Part shown: positions 44,691 through 55,339 of the stretch, one piece after another | How the letters are laid out: every line of letters begins with the position of its first letter | How positions within the stretch are numbered: the stretch's first letter is position 1 | The notes under the pieces: generated by a model | The model's database searches: none | Seen by the model: the letters and a program-made list of their open reading frames with translations, nothing else | Told to the model about the DNA's origin: nothing | Position numbers and translations under genes: made by a program | From: Labia minor | Lineage: Eukaryota; Arthropoda; Insecta; Dermaptera; Spongiphoridae | DNA: 64,000 nt | NCBI GenBank assembly: GCA_963082975.1 | Contig: OY720350.1 | Span: 5,494,597-5,558,596 of the forward strand | Reading direction: 5' to 3'

Positions 44691-45751
44691 TAGTATTTAA
44701 AATATATATTTTATTATTTTAATTAATTAAAAGATCTTAAAACAAATTGCAAATTTTCAAATTAAAATTTTTGAGTTTAGAATATATTTCCTCTACTTAT
44801 ATATAATTAACTCTTTTTATATATTTAAAAAAAAATTAAAATGAGAAGAGAAGATTTCTATCGATAATTCTTTGTAAAAGATCAAAGTTATTTTTTTTTA
44901 TTCCATTCATGAAAGACATTATCCTTAATTAAAAAAGAAAAAAAAAGATTCTTAAAAAATGAATTCTTCTCTTTTTTTTGTCCGGTTGATAAATTGTCTG
45001 ATTCAGTTTGAGGTGAGAAGGGCTTTTAAAGTAATATATCGCTTACAAGAAGGGACATGATCTCTCTCTCTCTCGTTCTAATTTTTTTTTTCTATTTTAA
45101 AACAACTTTAAAGTTTCCTACTTGACGTAACTGTTACAGTAGCCATTAAATGATTTAAAGCAATTTCCGATTTAAGTAATGGATGTCAGACCACAATCTG
45201 GATGTGTGTGTGTGTGTGTGTGTGATAGAGAAAGAGAAAGAAAAAGTGAATGAGAGAAGGAGTGAGGGAGAAAGGATTGTTGCTTGACTATGACGGTCGT
45301 CAATCATCAGGACATGGTCAAATTGTTTTTTTTTTTTTTTTTTTTTTATAACACCAATATCATGAAAAGTGGAGAGTGATAGAAGAGGAGTGGCAAGACA
45401 TGCGCCCTTTTCATCATCCACCCTCGCTTTTAGTGTAACTAGAACAGGCATAGTACGCCCTTTGGAGTAAAATCAATTTAGATGAAGAACATATAGTAGA
45501 ACTAACTCACCACTAACAAGCAAATAATAGAAACCCCAAAATGCATTCATCATCATTTTTACAAAAAAAAAAACTTAAATAATGTTGCTGAAAGTTTTAA
45601 TAGAATTTCAATTTATTAAAATTTAATTTAATGTTAATATTTAATGAATAGTGAGGGGGATATTATAAAAGTAATACATACAACTGATATCAAAATATTA
45701 GTGAATAAATTTAAAGAAATCGAAGAGGCATAAAATACATAGCCGAAAAAT
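44691..45751. other. AT-rich spacer with microsatellites
   Basis: Includes a (GT)n tract at 45202-45222, a 20-base T run at about 45327-45347 and a (TC)n run near 45061-45074. Confidence 0.6.
45202..45222. repeat. (GT)n microsatellite
   Basis: About ten GT units. Confidence 0.95.
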
Positions 45752-46551
45752 AATTTGGAGGTAATTGTATACAAAACGGGAAGCTTCAGGAATTTGGATG
45801 AAACTTTGATCTCTTCTTGTTTACGAGATAAAAACTATTAAAATTTTCATATAAATCCATTTATATTCGATTTAGATATCATATTTTCATTCATTTGACC
45901 AATAGAGGGCTCCACTAATTATCGGGAGATTTTACCAGTTCAGTTTGGATTTATGAAAATTAAAAAAAATAATTAATTAAATACTATTTTTCTATATCCA
46001 AACTGAACCAAAAAAACTGAAAATTAGTGAATAAGCGAAAAATTAGTGAATTAGTCAATAAAACATTAATTAATGGCTGCACATTTCGCGACGTTCATAG
46101 CCAGCTAATCTGTCAAACGTAATTTTTTTTTCACGTAAAACAGAAGAGACCGAGAAAAATTGCATAAAGCCTAGTTTACACGGGCTTAGTACTTGTCATT
46201 AGTTCAGGGGTGGGCAAATACTTTTAAGTGCGGGCTTTTTGAACGCCCGCCGGCCCGTTGAAAAAGTTGGCTCTTATTTTGATTTTTCGTTCAATATGTC
46301 TCTAAAAAAAAGATAATTTTTTTTTATTAGTGTTTTCGAAATATAGTCCTCCGGCTAAGAAGACATTTTGAAAATGTCATTTTGGCCGCTCTTAAAAGTA
46401 TTTGCCGACCCCTGAACTAATGACAGGTACTAAGCCCGTGTAAACTAGGCTTAAGGAAAGTTTCTTTGGAATTAATTAAAAAAAGGAATCCACTGGCCAA
46501 GTTTCATCCAAATCCCTGAAGCTTCCCGTTTTGTAAACAATTACCAATTTT
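45752..46551. mobile_element. 'R' foldback element with ~53-bp arms, host to nested elements
   Basis: ACAAAACGGGAAGCTTCAGG with TTTGGATGAAACTT (45752-45806) is mirrored at 46500-46551. A second inner pair, GTTCAGTTTGGAT (about 45938) and ATCCAAACTGAAC (about 45998), forms another hairpin. The right part was hit by the inverted structure at 46167-46452. A right-arm copy with its flank also occurs at 48415-48476. Confidence 0.7.
46167..46452. mobile_element. hAT MITE inside a 63-bp inverted duplication
   Basis: Inside lies a hAT MITE with ends CAGGGGTGGGCAAATACTTT (from 46205) and its complement (to about 46413). Unusually, the similarity does not stop at the hAT ends: the outer 38 bp (AAGCCTAGTTTACACGGGCT ... 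GTCATTAGTT) are also inverted copies of each other. The immediate flanks are CATTAGTT and AACTAATG, complementary rather than directly repeated. Total arm identity is about 60 of 63. Confidence 0.85.
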
Positions 46552-46580
46552 GAAAGTAAATATTACTAATATCTTCTATT

Positions 46581-46637
46581 CAGTGGCGTACCTAGAGGGG
46601 TGCGGAGGGTGCGGCAAAAGTTCTAGGTTCGCCACTG
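46581..46637. mobile_element. 57-bp hAT micro-element with perfect 8-bp TSD
   Basis: Left CAGTGGCGTACCTAGA, right read inward CAGTGGCGAACCTAGAA, separated by only about 24 bp. Perfect target duplications CTTCTATT at 46573-46580 and 46638-46645. It is exactly the two ends of the 749-bp element at 47666-48414 joined together, so it is a deletion product of that family. Confidence 0.95.
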
Positions 46638-46739
46638 CTTCTATTTAATTTAATTTTAAGTGATAATTTTTTTTTCTTTGAATTTAATAAAAAAAATTCA
46701 ATTGACTTTTTTATAAATAATATATATAAACTATAGGTA

Positions 46740-46762
46740 ATATATATATATATATATATATA
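46740..46762. repeat. (TA)n microsatellite
   Basis: About 11 TA units. Confidence 0.9.
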
Positions 46763-47526
46763 AAATAATTTCAATTTAATTGGAATTAGTAATAGGCAGG
46801 AGAATGTAGTAGGATGAGAGATGGGTTGGGTGATGGTAGGATAAGAGGTGAAGGGAAATACTCCCCTGGGATAACTAAGTGACCGAGGGAATGTTCATAT
46901 ATCACCCGGAGACCGCTTAGTAATTAAACGTTATTTATCTAAAGCAACAAATACAAGAGCACCAAGCAGCAACGGGACTCGGGGACTTGATTTAACTAAT
47001 GAATAATAGAATAGAATACCATTCGATATTATATATTAGAATGATGTATATAGTACAAGTACAAGTAATAGAATAGTATTATATATATATATTATATAGA
47101 ATTGAAAATTTCAAAGTAAATTTGAATGAATGTCATCTGAGATTAGACGATGAATAAATTTTCAAAGTCATTCTCTGTGACTGTTGTTATTAAATTTTGA
47201 ATATATAATCACATTTGATTTATATATATATACACATACTTGTATACTTTGAGTGATATTCAAAGACTCTTGAGGAAGAATTTCATTTCAAACCTTTGTA
47301 GTAACAATATTGTATTAACTTTGTATGGTAGGCTCTTTTAAAGAAAAAGCAAAAAGTTAAATTAAAAATGTTTCATTCATAGAGAAAAAAAAATATTCAT
47401 ATTATAAATAATTATATCTAAATTTAAAATTAAAATAATTTTTAAAAAGATTCAAAATACCAATTAAAATTAGCAAAACCTAGCAATTTGCTTATTCAGT
47501 TAGTCTAAGAATCTAATAGTCTAATA
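46763..47526. other. Spacer with an unassigned GC-richer block
   Basis: 46790-46995 is purine-rich (GATGAGAGATGGGTTGGGTG) and includes CACCCGGAGACCGCTTAG and CAGCAACGGGACTCGGGGAC. No ORF and no repeat partner found; the rest is AT-rich. Confidence 0.4.
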
Positions 47527-47624
47527 CAGTGATTCTCAACCTTTTTTTTTACCACGGCACACTTTTAACGGTTTAAAAAGAACTCAAAGAAAATGATAAG
47601 TGTAATAATCATACTTTTTATCTT

Positions 47625-47665
47625 TTTACCGACCGACGATAGTAAGGGAGGTATTGTTTTCACAC
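47625..47665 (-). repeat. Family A end fragment
   Basis: TTACCGACCGACGATAGTAA and GGGAGGTATTGTTTTCACAC are the inverted 3' terminus of family A (compare 61235-61277). It is cut exactly where the nested hAT element starts. Confidence 0.85.
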
Positions 47666-48414
47666 CAGTGGCGTACCTAGAACTTTTGCCGCCCGGGGCG
47701 ATCTCCAGTTTGCCGCCCTTTTTATTATAAGTCAATCAAATAGTGGTATTTATAAATTAATGCACATAAATAAATTATTAAGTTATTTAATCAATATTAA
47801 TTAATTAAATTTTTGTACACATATTTGTATGCACTCATAAACATATTAATATAATATTTACTCTTCTAGCTTTCATACTAGAAAAATCGTGTATAATGCT
47901 CTCAAAATTTATATTTATATTTTTTCCGCCGGTCCTGCTTTTTAAAAGAAAAATCGATGATTTAAAAAAATATTGGTATATCACTTCAAAGTAATCATAT
48001 AAACTTTTCAAAAGAAATGACATTTATAAACTGATATCAAAAAATTTTAGTTAGGAAAAATTACTGAACAAAATCGTAAAGATGCGTTTACGAATTCAAC
48101 GAATTTTAATGAATACAATAAAATAAAATTATTATCCTGTTCTTGGAATTAGAATTCAAAATTTACACTAAAATGCATTTATATACACCGAGAAATAATA
48201 TTCGAAATCATATAGTTGATCATAATTTATATAAATCAAATAGTAAACTTATAATAATCATAATAAGCATTTATTATTCAAGAAAGAAAAAAAAATAAAT
48301 ATGAAATATATAAGTTGCTTTTTACAACTATAACTAAATATAAAAAATGCCGCCCCAAGATAAGTGCCGCCCGGTGCGGACCGCACCCACCGCACCCCTC
48401 TAGGTACGCCACTG
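47666..48414. mobile_element. 749-bp hAT element with perfect 16-bp TIRs but mismatched flanks
   Basis: CAGTGGCGTACCTAGA at the left is perfectly mirrored at the right end. GC-rich subterminal sequence (TTGCCGCCCGGGGCG; CCGCACCCACCGCACC) surrounds an AT-rich interior with no transposase. The left flank is TTTCACAC (family A), the right flank AATAGAAG (from repeat R); they should be identical for a simple insertion. Confidence 0.9.
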
Positions 48415-48476
48415 AATAGAAGATATTAGTAATATTTACTTTCAAAATTGGTAATTGTTTACAAAACGGGAAGCTT
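48415..48476 (-). repeat. R-repeat arm fragment
   Basis: AATAGAAGATATTAGTAATA through CAAAACGGGAAGCTTCA is the reverse complement of 46515-46580, including the half-site that carries the 57-bp element there. Confidence 0.9.
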
Positions 48477-48596
48477 CACTGCATTCATATAAAATAAATA
48501 AGTACTTTTTCTTAATTTGAAGATTTGTAAAATTTGGAGGCACATTTTGAAAATCTCACAGTGGTTGAGAATCACTGGTCTAATATATACATATAT

Positions 48597-48599
<3 letters not shown>

Positions 48600-48631
<32 letters not shown>
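48600..48631. repeat. (TA)n microsatellite
   Basis: About 15 TA units. Confidence 0.95.
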
Positions 48632-48633
<2 letters not shown>

Positions 48634-49156
48634 TTTTCAAAAATTTAATTGAAAAAATCTTATACTGATATATATACATTTTTTTTACTCGAAATAATAA
48701 ATAATATATGTAAGTATATACAATATTATTATTATAATATTATGTTAAATATATGTATTATGAATAATTCATAAATTTAATAAATTAGAACAACAGAGTT
48801 CAATTGATAGTAATTAAAAAGCAGTTAAAATATGTTTAGATTATATCTATAAACAAGCAGAATTGTATGAGGATTTTTACAATTTTGTTCTTGTTTAATG
48901 ATAAATTAATGAATTGAATTTCTTGTTACTTGTTGAAATATTGAATATAGAGATTATGCTACTCTATGAGTAAACCAACATTGGTTTGTTTGTACGTATA
49001 TGCAATAATCATTAATAACAAAAAAAAAAATAAAAAATCAAATCAAATCAAATCAAAATCAAATAAATTGAGAAAACACATGTTCACATACATGTATAAT
49101 AATTTTCAAAGTATCTATTATAATTCAATACATATAGTGTATTATAAATTCTAATA
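48632..49156. other. AT-rich spacer
   Basis: Contains an AATC-type short tandem near 49035-49062. No gene seen. Confidence 0.5.
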
Positions 49157-50240
49157 CATATATAAGCCTGTTATTTTGAAAGTAACCTAACTCCGTTTTT
49201 CATTTTTTTGCCGGTTACAATGGGTACATGTACAACTTCATGTTATTTATCAGTGAAGTATTTCAGGTTGTTTTTATTCCAAGCAAATACGATAAAATTT
49301 TTGACACATAAGTTTTCAGAATTGGTTCAATAACTAAACCCTGTAGTTTGAAAGTAGCCTAACTCTATTATATACTTACTTACATCAAGATTTTGACATG
49401 GTGGAAATGTAATTAAAAAAAAATAATCTACTGTTCGTTTCCCAAAATTATTACAAGGTTATTAAAAATTGTCGGAAAGGTAATAATTTTATTGTAAATG
49501 AAATGCGACAAGAAGATTTTGTATCGACAAAATTATTAGAAGACGCAATTTTTAAACGGGCAAAGAATTCTGATGGAGAATCAGTAAACTCGTTAAAAAT
49601 ATGTCAGAAATGAACCGTATAAAATTTTCTATAAAACATCAATGAATGAGAATGCAAATTTTAAAGTCCTGAATTTATTACCACATCGAGGTAGACCAAG
49701 AAAATTCGAAAATTTTGTATTGATATCACTCTATAAAAATATCAGACCAATTACAACAGCAAAATTCAATTTTATTTACCACCGGAATATTATGATTTCT
49801 TCAAATCCCTTTTTCACGCGTAAAATGTAAATGAATTGTTTTCTAATAAATTTGTTTGTAATTTTGTTTGTTCTGTAATTAAAAAATGTTATGAATCGCA
49901 TAAATTATGTTTCCTAAGTGTTTTTAGGATATGTAAAATAAACTCAGTATTGTTTTTTTCAATTTGAAGCATCTTACATTATGATAAATGAACTTGGGCA
50001 CCTTCCAATTTTATAATAAATATGGTTGTTAATTTTGAAAGTGGCCTAACTCCATTTTTGATAAGAACCCGAAAATTATTCACTTAATAATTACCACTAT
50101 TTTAATAGGAACTATAAATTTAATACCCCTAGACATACTTAAGCAGTATTTTTAAATTCATTGAAACGCAAACCCTTAAATATCTCGATTTGAAGATAAA
50201 TGGAGTTAAGCCACTTTCAAAAGAAACGTCTCATATGTAA
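49157..50240 (+). mobile_element. Candidate Tc1-like element with repeated end motifs
   Basis: Ends: left TTTTGAAAGTAACCTAACTC and right, read inward, TTTTGAAAGTGGCTTAACTC, within a ~40-bp imperfect inverted pair bordered by ACATAT. The same motif recurs inside near 49345 (TTTGAAAGTAGCCTAACTC) and near 50036 (TTTTGAAAGTGGCCTAACTC), reminiscent of the double binding sites in Tc1 ends. The interior has transposase-like scraps: STKLLEDAIFKRAKNSDGES and HRGRPRKFENFVLISL, the latter recalling the GRPR linker of Tc1 transposases. It is heavily decayed. Confidence 0.5.
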
Positions 50241-50363
50241 TTATGTAATAAAAATATTTTCAAAATTTTTATTATATACAAACGATATATAAATTAACTA
50301 TTAAGAAATTAATAGAAATAAATTAAAAATAAGAATATACGTTGTGTGATGGGGCATATTCAT

Positions 50364-50835
50364 TCTCGAGAGATACATTCAACAAGCAAAGATACAAAAA
50401 ATGGCTTATTTGATTTTTACAAAATGCAGGCTATTTTTCAACATAATCACTCCCAAAGTTATGCACTTGTCATCTTTCTTGCAGTTTCCTAATTCCCTTG
50501 GTGAAGAACTCTTTCGATTTACTCCGAAGGCACTTTTTCCTTAACCTCATCCTTGTTAACAATTTTTTTTTCCACGTAGGGTATCTTTAAGAGTGGTCCA
50601 AACAAGTGAAAATCAGATGGGGCGAGATCGGGATTGTAGGCAGGATGAGGTAAAACCTTCCAACCCAATTTTTGAAAGTTTGAAGCTTCAAGAAAGGTAT
50701 AATTATAAGTGCATAACTGTTGGGAGGAGGGGGAAGTGGTGATTATGTTGGAAAATAGCGTGCATTTTATAAGAATCAAATAAACCATTTTTGAACTTTA
50801 GCCAATTGTCTCTTTACTTATTGAATGATCCTCGT
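50364..50835 (-). mobile_element. Internally deleted mariner element with C-terminal transposase remnant
   Basis: Ends: left ATACATTCAACAAGCAAAGA and right, read inward, GATCATTCAATAAGTAAAGA. Between them the minus strand reads LGWKVLPHPAYNPDLAPSDF and HLFGPLLKIPYVEKK, then, after a frame change, EFFTKGIRKLQERW and DYVEK-stop. This is the C-terminal part of a mariner transposase, including the last catalytic Asp (NPDLAPSDF). About 470 bp against ~1.3 kb for a complete element. Confidence 0.85.
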
Positions 50836-51671
50836 AATTAAATAAATATCTCATTTGTCCTCTCATTTTTACATACGATTAAGTTTAGATTAAGTACGGT
50901 TAAGTTTAGATTCTTTGTCTAGAATTTAAAATTTTTTTTTTTTGTTTGTTATTCTACGATATTTTATGGAATTAAATGTGTATGTATTATGTTATATATT
51001 GTAATATTAGATTTATAATTTATTATACATTCTTTCCTTATATGAAAACATTAGTAATAATTCAAAGTTAAATAAAAAAAGAAACTTTCCATGTGACCAC
51101 ACTTCAATGATGATTGAATCAGTCAGTCACCCACTCTGTTGCTTCTCCCATTAACTCTCTCCACCTTCACACAACCCTCGTGTTAATTTCATCTAATGGA
51201 CCATGTATACCTTGAAGCTTATACCATGAAAGGTCTTGTCATTGAGCTTATCAAATAATAATAATAATAATAATAATCATCATCATCATCATCATCATCA
51301 TCATATGTTGTATGCTGCTGTTTCCTTTAAATACAAATTTAATATTAAATTTCTATCAATTAAAATGAATATTTGAAATCAAATTTAAGATAATTCATGA
51401 CATCTCATGTCAAACTTCTATTATATTATGGTTATGAGGATGATGGACCTTTAATAAATGTTATGAGCTGTCATTAAGCCAAAACGGCATTATTCTAGGC
51501 TGCTAGTGCATATTAGATAGAGAAGATAATGCAATACCTGGATACCCCTCGATTAAGTTGGCGAGTTTTAAAAATTTATCTATGTTTATTAATGTTAATG
51601 TTTATCGTTAAAAGAAAAAGAAAAAAAGAAATTTACATATATTTATAATTATATGGATGTACATTTTAAGG
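50836..51671. other. Spacer with trinucleotide repeats
   Basis: Contains the microsatellite at 51249-51305 and unremarkable AT-rich DNA. A less AT-rich stretch at 51095-51240 has no recognised content. Confidence 0.5.
51249..51305. repeat. (AAT)n-(ATC)n compound microsatellite
   Basis: Nine AAT-type units followed by nine ATC units. Confidence 0.95.
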
Positions 51672-51941
51672 CAGTGTGGGGCGCGGCCCCCTGGGGGGCG
51701 CGAATGTATTGGAATGTATCAATTTTTTTTTTCTAAAATCTATAATAATCTATAATATGTTTTGCATAATTGAGTGTGTAATGTGTATGTGTTATTTTGT
51801 AGCCCATTAAATAAATTACTATATTATGTGAGTATTTATGAAAATAGATTATTACAAAAATTAAGGGGGAGGGGGGGGCGGGGCGAGAGAATTTTTTTTT
51901 TAAAAAGGGGTGCGCGGGTACAGAAAGTTTGGAAACCACTG
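51672..51941. mobile_element. 270-bp hAT MITE
   Basis: Right end, read inward, CAGTGGTTTCCAAACTTTCT; left CAGTGTGGGGCGCGGCCCCC. Target duplications TTTTAAGG (51664-51671) and CTTTAAGG (51942-51949) match at seven of eight positions. GC-rich subterminal tracts on both sides match the hAT MITE plan. Confidence 0.8.
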
Positions 51942-51949
51942 CTTTAAGG

Positions 51950-53185
51950 TTTTAACACACAATTTTAAAATTAACTTTACTTTCAATATTTTCAGAGTAT
52001 TACTATTGATTAGAACTTGTTTCTTGATAAAATAGGAAGGGCACAGCGGGTTTATTTATAATATTTTGAGTTCACTGTATGGTGTAGTGCCTAAAGCATA
52101 TCATAAAGTGCCCAACCAGACTGTAATAATCGAAGATATCTTAGAGGCACAAGGGCCTACAGCATATCAGTGTAGTGATTGGTACTCAAGCGGGTAGAAC
52201 AACCACCGGCTAATCACAGAACAATAGTAACTCTGATTTTATTATTCTCTTCTGTTTGTACACTTACATATAAAAGACATTTATAAGTATATACTTACAA
52301 GCGTACGTCTAAGCAATTATTTATTACAAACGTAACATATATTTTCTTTAATAACGTTTATTTTGAATTGGACTTTTATTTTTATTATATGTTAATTTTG
52401 TATACCATATATAATATATTTATTATTATATATTTATAATATATTTATAAAAATTTAATTATTTAAAAAAAATTAAAAAACATAATTTAAATTTTAAAAA
52501 ATTATAAAACAAAACAAAACAAAAATAATAGGTAGATATATAGTATCAAATATATATATATATAGCTTTATTTATTTATTTAATATTCATAATTCAATAT
52601 GAACTTTAATAATTATATGAACAATTGTTTCTTTTTATATTTTAAAAAATAAAAAGAGAATATTTTGAAAAATAATATTTATATTTCAATTATATTTATA
52701 TGTATGTACGCGTACTCGTAAAAGGTATATATTTGGAAAAAATAAAATATAAAATAAAACTTCTAGGAATTTAAAGAAATGTTATGTTTTATATAACATG
52801 TATTTTTAATGATTTCATTGTTCATTTATATATAATATAAAATCAGAATTAAAAATGAAATAAAAAATAAATAAATAAATAAAAATAAAATAATATCCGA
52901 GTAGATATACATTTTTATTAATTTACTTTTTATTTATTTCGATAATTTATTATTTCATTGATAATTGCGATTTTGATTTACAATACCAATCAATTTATAA
53001 ATGGATCCGCACACACATGAAATTTTAAAAAAATTGATTTAAATCCCCCACCTTTGGTTAATAATTTAAAATTATAATTGATTAATATAGAAGAGAGAGC
53101 ACCGTTTAATTTTGCGCATGCACATTCGACTGGTAGGCAAAACAACATTTTTTGCATTGAAAAGTATGGATAATGTATTTAAAAT
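51950..53185. other. AT-rich spacer
   Basis: Near 52090-52185 two loose direct repeats (GTGCCTAAAGCATATCA / GGGCCTACAGCATATCA) occur. Otherwise nothing recognised. Confidence 0.5.
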
Positions 53186-53341
53186 AAACTGGAGTGTCTC
53201 CACTCGACTATCTCGCAATTTGAATTGGATTAAATAACATAATATATTATATTTAAATTAAATTCAATTCATTATCAATTATAAATTAAAATTAATAAAT
53301 AATATTTAATAAACCAGCACATGTTTGGCTTTTTGTTGATG
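53186..53341 (-). repeat. Family B repeat, copy j (end only)
   Basis: From AACTGGAGTGTCTCCACTCG to TGTTTGGCTTTTTGTTGATGG; everything beyond is absent. Confidence 0.85.
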
Positions 53342-53586
53342 GATATTTGTAATGAGTATTAATTAATATATTCCAAAGATGAAGATGAGAGCATTAAAAA
53401 ATGAAATATGAAATCAATGATCAAAAAGTAAATAACGTTTATTCGTAAAAATCAAATAATTTAATCCAAAAAAAAAACATAAATAATTAATTAAAATATT
53501 CATTTTAATAGAAAGGGTGGATAGAAAACAAATAAAGAAGAATTTCTAATTAAAGGGAATGAATAAAATACTTATTAATGAATTAC

Positions 53587-53653
53587 CTGGCAAGGTGGAC
53601 GAACACACAGCACAACCGAGAGATGACTTATCACATTCACTTTGCAATGGAAA
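53587..53653 (-). CDS. Candidate host exon, 67 nt
   Basis: On the minus strand a block with far more G and C than its surroundings is preceded by an acceptor-like AAAATCTTTTAG and followed by a good donor, CCAG|GTAATT. Only one frame is open: FPLQSECDKSSLGCAVCSST then LP plus one base. The three cysteines suggest a secreted or extracellular domain. I do not recognise the protein. The exon is phase-compatible with the 36-nt candidate just upstream. Confidence 0.35.
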
Positions 53654-53761
53654 CTAAAAGATTTTATTAAAATAAATAAATTCTAATTTATTCTTTTATT
53701 TATATTTTTCCATGAAATTTGACTCAGTGGCTTTCGTACGATTAGAAAAAAAAATCATTAC

Positions 53762-53797
53762 TAGAATTGTGCTGGTGAGGTCCGTTTTACTTTTTAT
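53762..53797 (-). CDS. Candidate host micro-exon, 36 nt
   Basis: Minus strand, between an acceptor-like TATTTTGTTTTAG and a donor-like CTA|GTAATG. The only open frame is IKSKTDLTSTIL, twelve whole codons, so it enters the 67-nt candidate in its only open frame. The intron between them would be 108 nt. Alone it would be too short to support. Confidence 0.25.
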
Positions 53798-55310
53798 CTA
53801 AAACAAAATAATATTATTTATATTATAATAATAATTTATTCTATTTATTAAAAAAATAATTTAAAAAAGAATATTGACTGATAATCATTTACTAAGAATC
53901 GAATATTTGATAAATAAAATAAATAAATTATATAATATATATTAATATATTATATATATATAATGGAATTTATAGATTTAAAATTAAAAAAATATTGTTT
54001 TATTATTTTAATAATTTAATATACGAATCTTTACAATTTTTATTCATAATAATAATTATTACCATATTTTATGAATCGTTCAAATGAAAAATGATTGAAT
54101 AATCTTAATGTCAGAATTGATAAAAACATGTCAATCTGTGGATGATCCACTTCGATTGGAATGGCTAACAGTAGACACTGGAACGGCTTATTGAATAACT
54201 TATTATTAAAAATTGGATTGAAAATCATATTATCATATTATTTTAAACGATTTATTGTTTCCCAAAAAATGGGCAGATGTAGATCTAAATCGGAAAATAA
54301 ATAAATTAAAAAAAAAAAAAATAGATTAAAAGGTGAAGGAGAGAGAGAATAAAAACAATGAATAATTATTAATTAACTTTGTGTGTATATGTGGGTGGGA
54401 TACTAAATTTATTTCACATACAATATACTCATATATCAATAAGTAAGTAAGTAAGTAAGTATTAAGTATGTTTAGTTTAGTAAATGGAGTAGTAGTTTGT
54501 TGGATGTATTAATTAAATCGTTGAGAGTAGAAGCGTATTGGATGGTAGGTATAGGTATATACCTACTTAACCTACTCTTTGGTAATGGTTAGTTTTGTTC
54601 AAGTAAAAGTTCTAAGTTTTCATTGATCCTCCTTTGATAAGAACGACGTAGGAAGGAGTTTCTCCTAAGAGAGGTAACTTAAGAAGGAAGCAAAAGACTT
54701 GCTTACTGAAGTTGGAAGAGTGGAGACAAGAAGAAGAAATTCATAGTCCATAGACTTTGAAAATACATTTATAAAGCACTTAACTCTTTTTTTTCGATAA
54801 CGGTTTGAAAAGTTTACAATTTTTCAATTTTTTTTTTTTTTTTTTTTTTTTGTAAAAAATAAATATATCATATATTATGTAGATTAATTGATAATATAGC
54901 TATCAATAGTAGTATATAACCAGAAAGAATTAATTTATGATAATCTATTATTCCACAATTTGTTTTTGTAACTTTTTTTGTGAACAAGTAATTACATTTA
55001 AGTTATATTCTTTAAATTGAGATAATAAAAACAAAACAAAAAAGAATTTGATGACAAATTTAATAACAAAGATGACAACAACAAAAAGATACTTGACACA
55101 CGTTTATAAAGTTATTTAAAATTCGTTGTTGTTGTTTATTCACTCTTGAGGCCTATAAATGTATACTGTAAAATAAATAAAATATGATATGATACAAATA
55201 TCAAGTCTAAAGGGAACGTGTAATAATTAAACAATGATAATAAATTACTCATAACGTAATACTTTTCTATCTATTTATTTTTTATTACTTTATTATTCAT
55301 TAAAATATAC
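53798..55310. other. AT-rich DNA (candidate intron)
   Basis: Includes a (TAAG)n run at 54440-54462, a short palindrome GTATAGGTATATACCTAC near 54550 and a long T run at 54829-54851. No element recognised apart from the candidate ORF at 54040-54228. Confidence 0.5.
54040..54228 (-). CDS. Unrecognised 62-residue ORF, weak exon candidate
   Basis: Contains FQCLLLAIPIEVDHPQIDMF and FNHFSFERFIKYG. A pyrimidine-rich acceptor-like TTCCAGTGTCTACTGTTAG and a donor-like ATG|GTAATA lie in suitable places. It is about 240 bp upstream of the 36-nt candidate on the same strand. No homology recognised; it may be chance. Confidence 0.2.
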   Translation of the reverse strand: MIFNPIFNNKLFNKPFQCLLLAIPIEVDHPQIDMFLSILTLRLFNHFSFERFIKYGNNYYYE

Positions 55311-55339
55311 TAGCTCCACCCCCTGTACCCCCGAGTGGT

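Larger units (their letters stand above)
47527..48577. mobile_element. 1051-bp hAT MITE carrying nested repeats
   Basis: Left CAGTGATTCTCAACC with ACCACGGCACAC; right, read inward, CAGTGATTCTCAACCACTGT. Perfect 8-bp target duplications GTCTAATA at 47519-47526 and 48578-48585. Without the nested material (47625-48476) it would be about 200 bp. Confidence 0.95.

Noticed and set aside
45155-45451. 98-residue frame on the minus strand
   Set aside because: Runs through a (GT)n tract and a 20-base T run, giving poly-His-Thr and poly-Lys; not a credible protein.
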